Below, in pieces: positions 4,582 to 5,498 of a DNA stretch of 5,498 nucleotides; within the stretch, counting starts at the first letter, position 1; every line of letters begins with the position of its first letter. Made by a program: the position numbers and the translations under genes. The notes below the pieces were generated by a model. That model ran no database searches. It saw only the letters and a program-made list of their open reading frames with translations, and was not told where the DNA came from. The stretch is from 2-01-FULL-39-33 sp964361645. Its GTDB lineage: Bacteria; Patescibacteriota; Patescibacteriia; 2-01-FULL-39-33. The stretch spans positions 1 through 5,498 of the forward strand of contig CAYIBK010000037.1 in the NCBI GenBank assembly GCA_964361645.1, written 5' to 3'.

Positions 4582-4612
4582 AAAAAGATTTGTCTAGACA
4601 TGTCTAGACATT
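4582..4612. promoter_or_regulatory. 31-bp repeat with tandem TGTCTAGACA palindromes, promoter-proximal copy
   Basis: Identical over 31 bases to 4449-4479, at a centre-to-centre distance of 133 bp. The palindrome (4591-4610) ends 25 bases before the -35 at 4636. A protein bound here could contact RNA polymerase as an activator, or join the distal copy in a loop. Conservation of both copies in otherwise unconstrained AT-rich DNA argues for function. Confidence 0.6.
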
Positions 4613-4635
4613 GCTTAAATTTTATAATTTACTAC

Positions 4636-4664
4636 TTGACAAAAATATTAATATATGATATAAT
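4636..4664 (+). promoter_or_regulatory. Consensus sigma-70 promoter of the secreted-protein gene
   Basis: TTGACA (4636-4641), exactly 17 bases, TATAAT (4659-4664): a full match to both hexamers with ideal spacing. A second TATAAT follows at once (4665-4670). Transcription should begin near 4671, giving a leader of about 65 bases. This is the best promoter in the window and suggests high expression unless repressed. Confidence 0.85.
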
Positions 4665-4699
4665 TATAATACGTTCATTCAACGCAAAGCATCAACAAA

Positions 4700-4720
4700 A
4701 CTACAGCCATTGACTGTGGT
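4700..4720 (+). promoter_or_regulatory. Leader hairpin before the ribosome site
   Basis: ACTACAG (4700-4706) pairs with CTGTGGT (4714-4720), six Watson-Crick pairs and one G-T, around a 7-base loop. It ends four bases before the ribosome site AAAGGTGG (4725-4732). It may tune translation or mRNA stability; no ligand or RNA-thermometer class is recognised. Confidence 0.35.
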
Positions 4721-4735
4721 ACAGAAAGGTGGGTC

Positions 4736-5020
4736 ATGAAGAAGTTCATTATAAGCACAGTGGCAATGATCACAGTAGCACTGGTATCTGGTAGCGTCGT
4801 GTCCGTCGCCATCGACTTTGCTACCGCTAAAACCGTGTCGGCCAGTCCTGGTGTTTACTACATACAGGCTGATCGCCAATTTGTTCATGCAGATGGTGGG
4901 GGACAATCCTGGGTAGTGATCACCGCTGATCGCCAACCAGATCATAAACCCACAAATTATTATGCGACGAACACGGACTCTGGGAGGCAACTCATCAGTT
5001 TCGTGGAAAAAGAGAAGTAA
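4736..5020 (+). CDS. Small predicted secreted protein, unrecognised
   Basis: A 94-residue protein I do not recognise. The start is well supported: AAAGGTGG at 4725-4732 precedes ATG 4736 and a consensus promoter lies 65 bases further up. Residues 1-36 look like a signal peptide: MKKF, a hydrophobic stretch to about 26, then a polar end with possible cleavage after ATA (29-31) or VSA (34-36). The mature part, about 58-63 residues, is polar, has no cysteine, and contains two short similar segments, QADRQFVHAD (44-53) and TADRQPDHKP (63-72), encoded by repeats of GCTGATCGCCAA. Two Tyr-Tyr pairs and one Trp are present, and it ends in EKEK. The gene is single, on the opposite strand to all others, and closed by its own terminator. 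At about 49% G+C over 4741-5020 it stands out sharply from its surroundings, which suggests acquisition. An exported peptide, lytic factor or envelope protein are all possible. Confidence 0.75.
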   Translation: MKKFIISTVAMITVALVSGSVVSVAIDFATAKTVSASPGVYYIQADRQFVHADGGGQSWVVITADRQPDHKPTNYYATNTDSGRQLISFVEKEK

Positions 5021-5037
5021 CAACTCCGACCCAATCA

Positions 5038-5075
5038 TCGCCCGAGTGCTCCTATGCACCCGGGCGGATTTTTTT
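5038..5075 (+). terminator. Strong intrinsic terminator of the secreted-protein gene
   Basis: GCCCGAGTGC (5040-5049) pairs with GCACCCGGGC (5056-5065), nine pairs and one A-C mismatch, extended outward by C5039-G5066 and T5038-G5067. The loop is six bases and a run of seven T (5069-5075) follows. It starts 18 bases after the stop codon and closes the single-gene unit. Confidence 0.9.
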
Positions 5076-5152
5076 ACCAATTTTTTATTTATCTAAGGTA
5101 TAAGGTTGATTGACAGCACCATATCTAATTGTTATTGCGAATTGCTTCTACC

Positions 5153-5256
5153 GTCATTGCGATCCACCCAGGGCGGAGAAGCAATCCCATAGAAAATACA
5201 CGAGATTGCTTTGTCGCTTCGCTCCCCTGCCTACCGGCAGGCAGGCTCGCAATGAC
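5153..5256 (+). repeat. GTCATTGCGA-type palindromic element with internal 21-bp insertion
   Basis: A 104-bp element with ends GTCATTGCGA (5153-5162) and TCGCAATGAC (5247-5256). Bases 5174-5225 are identical over 52 positions to 5429-5480 in the next copy. Here 21 extra bases (5226-5246) separate that core from the right end; in the other copy core and end are adjacent. The left ends also differ, GATCCACCCAGGG here against GAGGAGTCCCCG there. Confidence 0.85.
5226..5246. mobile_element. 21-bp palindromic insert CCTGCCTACCGGCAGGCAGG(C)
   Basis: A near-perfect palindrome that is present in this repeat copy and absent from the otherwise identical copy at 5403-5490, so it is a clean insertion into a pre-existing element. 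Its length is a multiple of three and it is open in five of six frames, encoding for example LPTGRQA or, on the other strand, LPAGRQ. A larger relative is at 4231-4279. The mobilising mechanism is unknown; no transposase is visible. Confidence 0.6.
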
Positions 5257-5304
5257 AAAGAGTGTCATTGTAATAAGTTTTTTGTCATATGAGTGATATA
5301 AAAT

Positions 5305-5325
5305 CCTCCCCCTAGTAAGGGGAGG
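5305..5325. repeat. Hairpin CCTCCCC / GGGGAGG
   Basis: CCTCCCC (5305-5311) and GGGGAGG (5319-5325) with a 7-base loop CTAGTAA. It is similar in type to the next hairpin 25 bases on, and the two together look like a dispersed C/G-rich repeat. No T-run follows. Confidence 0.55.
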
Positions 5326-5349
5326 CAGAGCAAAACTAACCACCCCTAG

Positions 5350-5371
5350 CCCCTCCTTAACTAAGGAGGGG
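5350..5371. repeat. Hairpin CCCCTCCTTA / TAAGGAGGGG
   Basis: A perfect 10-bp inverted repeat (5350-5359, 5362-5371) with two bases between. The two hairpins share the C/T-rich then G/A-rich design and probably belong to one repeat unit spanning about 5303-5373. Confidence 0.6.
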
Positions 5372-5402
5372 AATAAAATTAAACAATCCCATAACTCTAG
5401 AT

Positions 5403-5490
5403 GTCATTGCGAGGAGTCCCCGTGAAGACGGAGAAGCAATCCCATAGAAAATACACGAGATTGCTTTGTCGCTTCGCTCCTCGCAATGAC
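5403..5490 (+). repeat. GTCATTGCGA-type palindromic element, complete copy without insert
   Basis: An 88-bp element with ends GTCATTGCGA (5403-5412) and TCGCAATGAC (5481-5490). Its core is shared exactly with 5174-5225 and, inverted and with minor changes, with 1602-1678. It serves as the reference for the uninterrupted form. Confidence 0.85.
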
Positions 5491-5498
5491 AAAGAAGC

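Larger units (their letters stand above)
3844..4735. other. Long intergenic region without protein genes
   Basis: I find no credible coding frame on either strand; the frame open at 3991-4206 runs through palindromic repeats. In order it holds a parS-like inverted repeat (3960-4007), a composite palindromic element (4059-4190), further palindromic modules (4231-4346), an AT-rich stretch (4360-4450, 13% G+C at 4381-4440 by hand count), two 31-bp repeats with CTAG palindromes (4449-4479, 4582-4612), the promoter of the secreted-protein gene (4636-4664) and that gene's leader. Confidence 0.7.
5076..5498. other. Repeat-filled intergenic region to the right edge
   Basis: No credible gene on either strand: the open frames near 5110-5343 run through palindromic repeats and lack ribosome sites. 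It holds a short degenerate fragment (GTTATTGCGAATTGCTTC, 5131-5148), two GTCATTGCGA elements (5153-5256 and 5403-5490) and two C/G-rich hairpins (5305-5325, 5350-5371). Confidence 0.65.

Noticed and set aside
4679..5080. Minus-strand open frame of 133 codons, longer than the gene opposite it
   Set aside because: The plus-strand gene has promoter, ribosome site, signal peptide and terminator in register. The minus-strand frame starts beyond the terminator hairpin and has no matching signals.
5110..5138. Promoter TTGACA with TATTGC 17 bases on
   Set aside because: The -10 matches only three bases and no gene lies downstream.
5110..5343. Open frames on both strands in the right-hand repeats
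   Set aside because: Both are translations of palindromic repeats, including the LPTGRQA / LPAGRQG peptide typical of the 21-bp insert.

Overview
The window looks like a low-GC chromosome segment from a Candidate Phyla Radiation (Patescibacteria) bacterium. Four things point that way. There is a surface protein with NVGIGT..P...LDV repeats behind a conserved N-terminal domain. There is a membrane-anchored GerMN protein in what should be a non-sporulating organism. There are many short palindromic repeats of the GTCATTGCGA / LPAGRQ type often met in such genomes. Genes are short and AT-rich. The phylum-level call is inference; no marker gene in the window fixes the lineage. Standard code is used: stops are TAA or TAG and no in-frame TGA occurs in the real genes.

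Layout. Almost every gene from 1 to 3843 lies on the minus strand. Read in transcription order, from high to low coordinate, these are: tRNA-Ala(GGC) (3843-3771); a TsaA/TrmO-family tRNA methyltransferase (3692-3189); a 77-codon two-helix membrane protein broken by one missing base in a T-run (3087-2855); a GerMN-domain membrane protein (2772-1837) closed by an intrinsic terminator; a spacer with a second terminator, palindromic repeats and a very AT-rich zone; then a likely two-gene operon of a MerR/excisionase-type HTH protein (1264-1067) and, two bases later, a large surface protein that runs off the left edge (1064-1).

From 3844 to 4735 there is no gene. The stretch holds a parS-like inverted repeat, composite palindromic repeats, and two identical 31-bp repeats each carrying the 20-bp palindrome TGTCTAGACATGTCTAGACA. 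A consensus promoter (TTGACA, 17 bp, TATAAT) follows and drives the only plus-strand gene, a 94-residue predicted secreted protein I do not recognise (4736-5020), closed by a strong terminator. That gene is about 49% G+C by hand count, against about 10-35% in the stretches I counted around it, so it looks like a self-contained, possibly acquired cassette. The right end (5076-5498) is filled with palindromic repeats.

The most interesting points are the paired TGTCTAGACA repeats upstream of the secreted-protein cassette, a set of short motifs shared by the two AT-rich spacers (including DnaA-box-like strings), a parS-like sequence, and a 21-bp palindrome inserted within one copy of a larger palindromic element.
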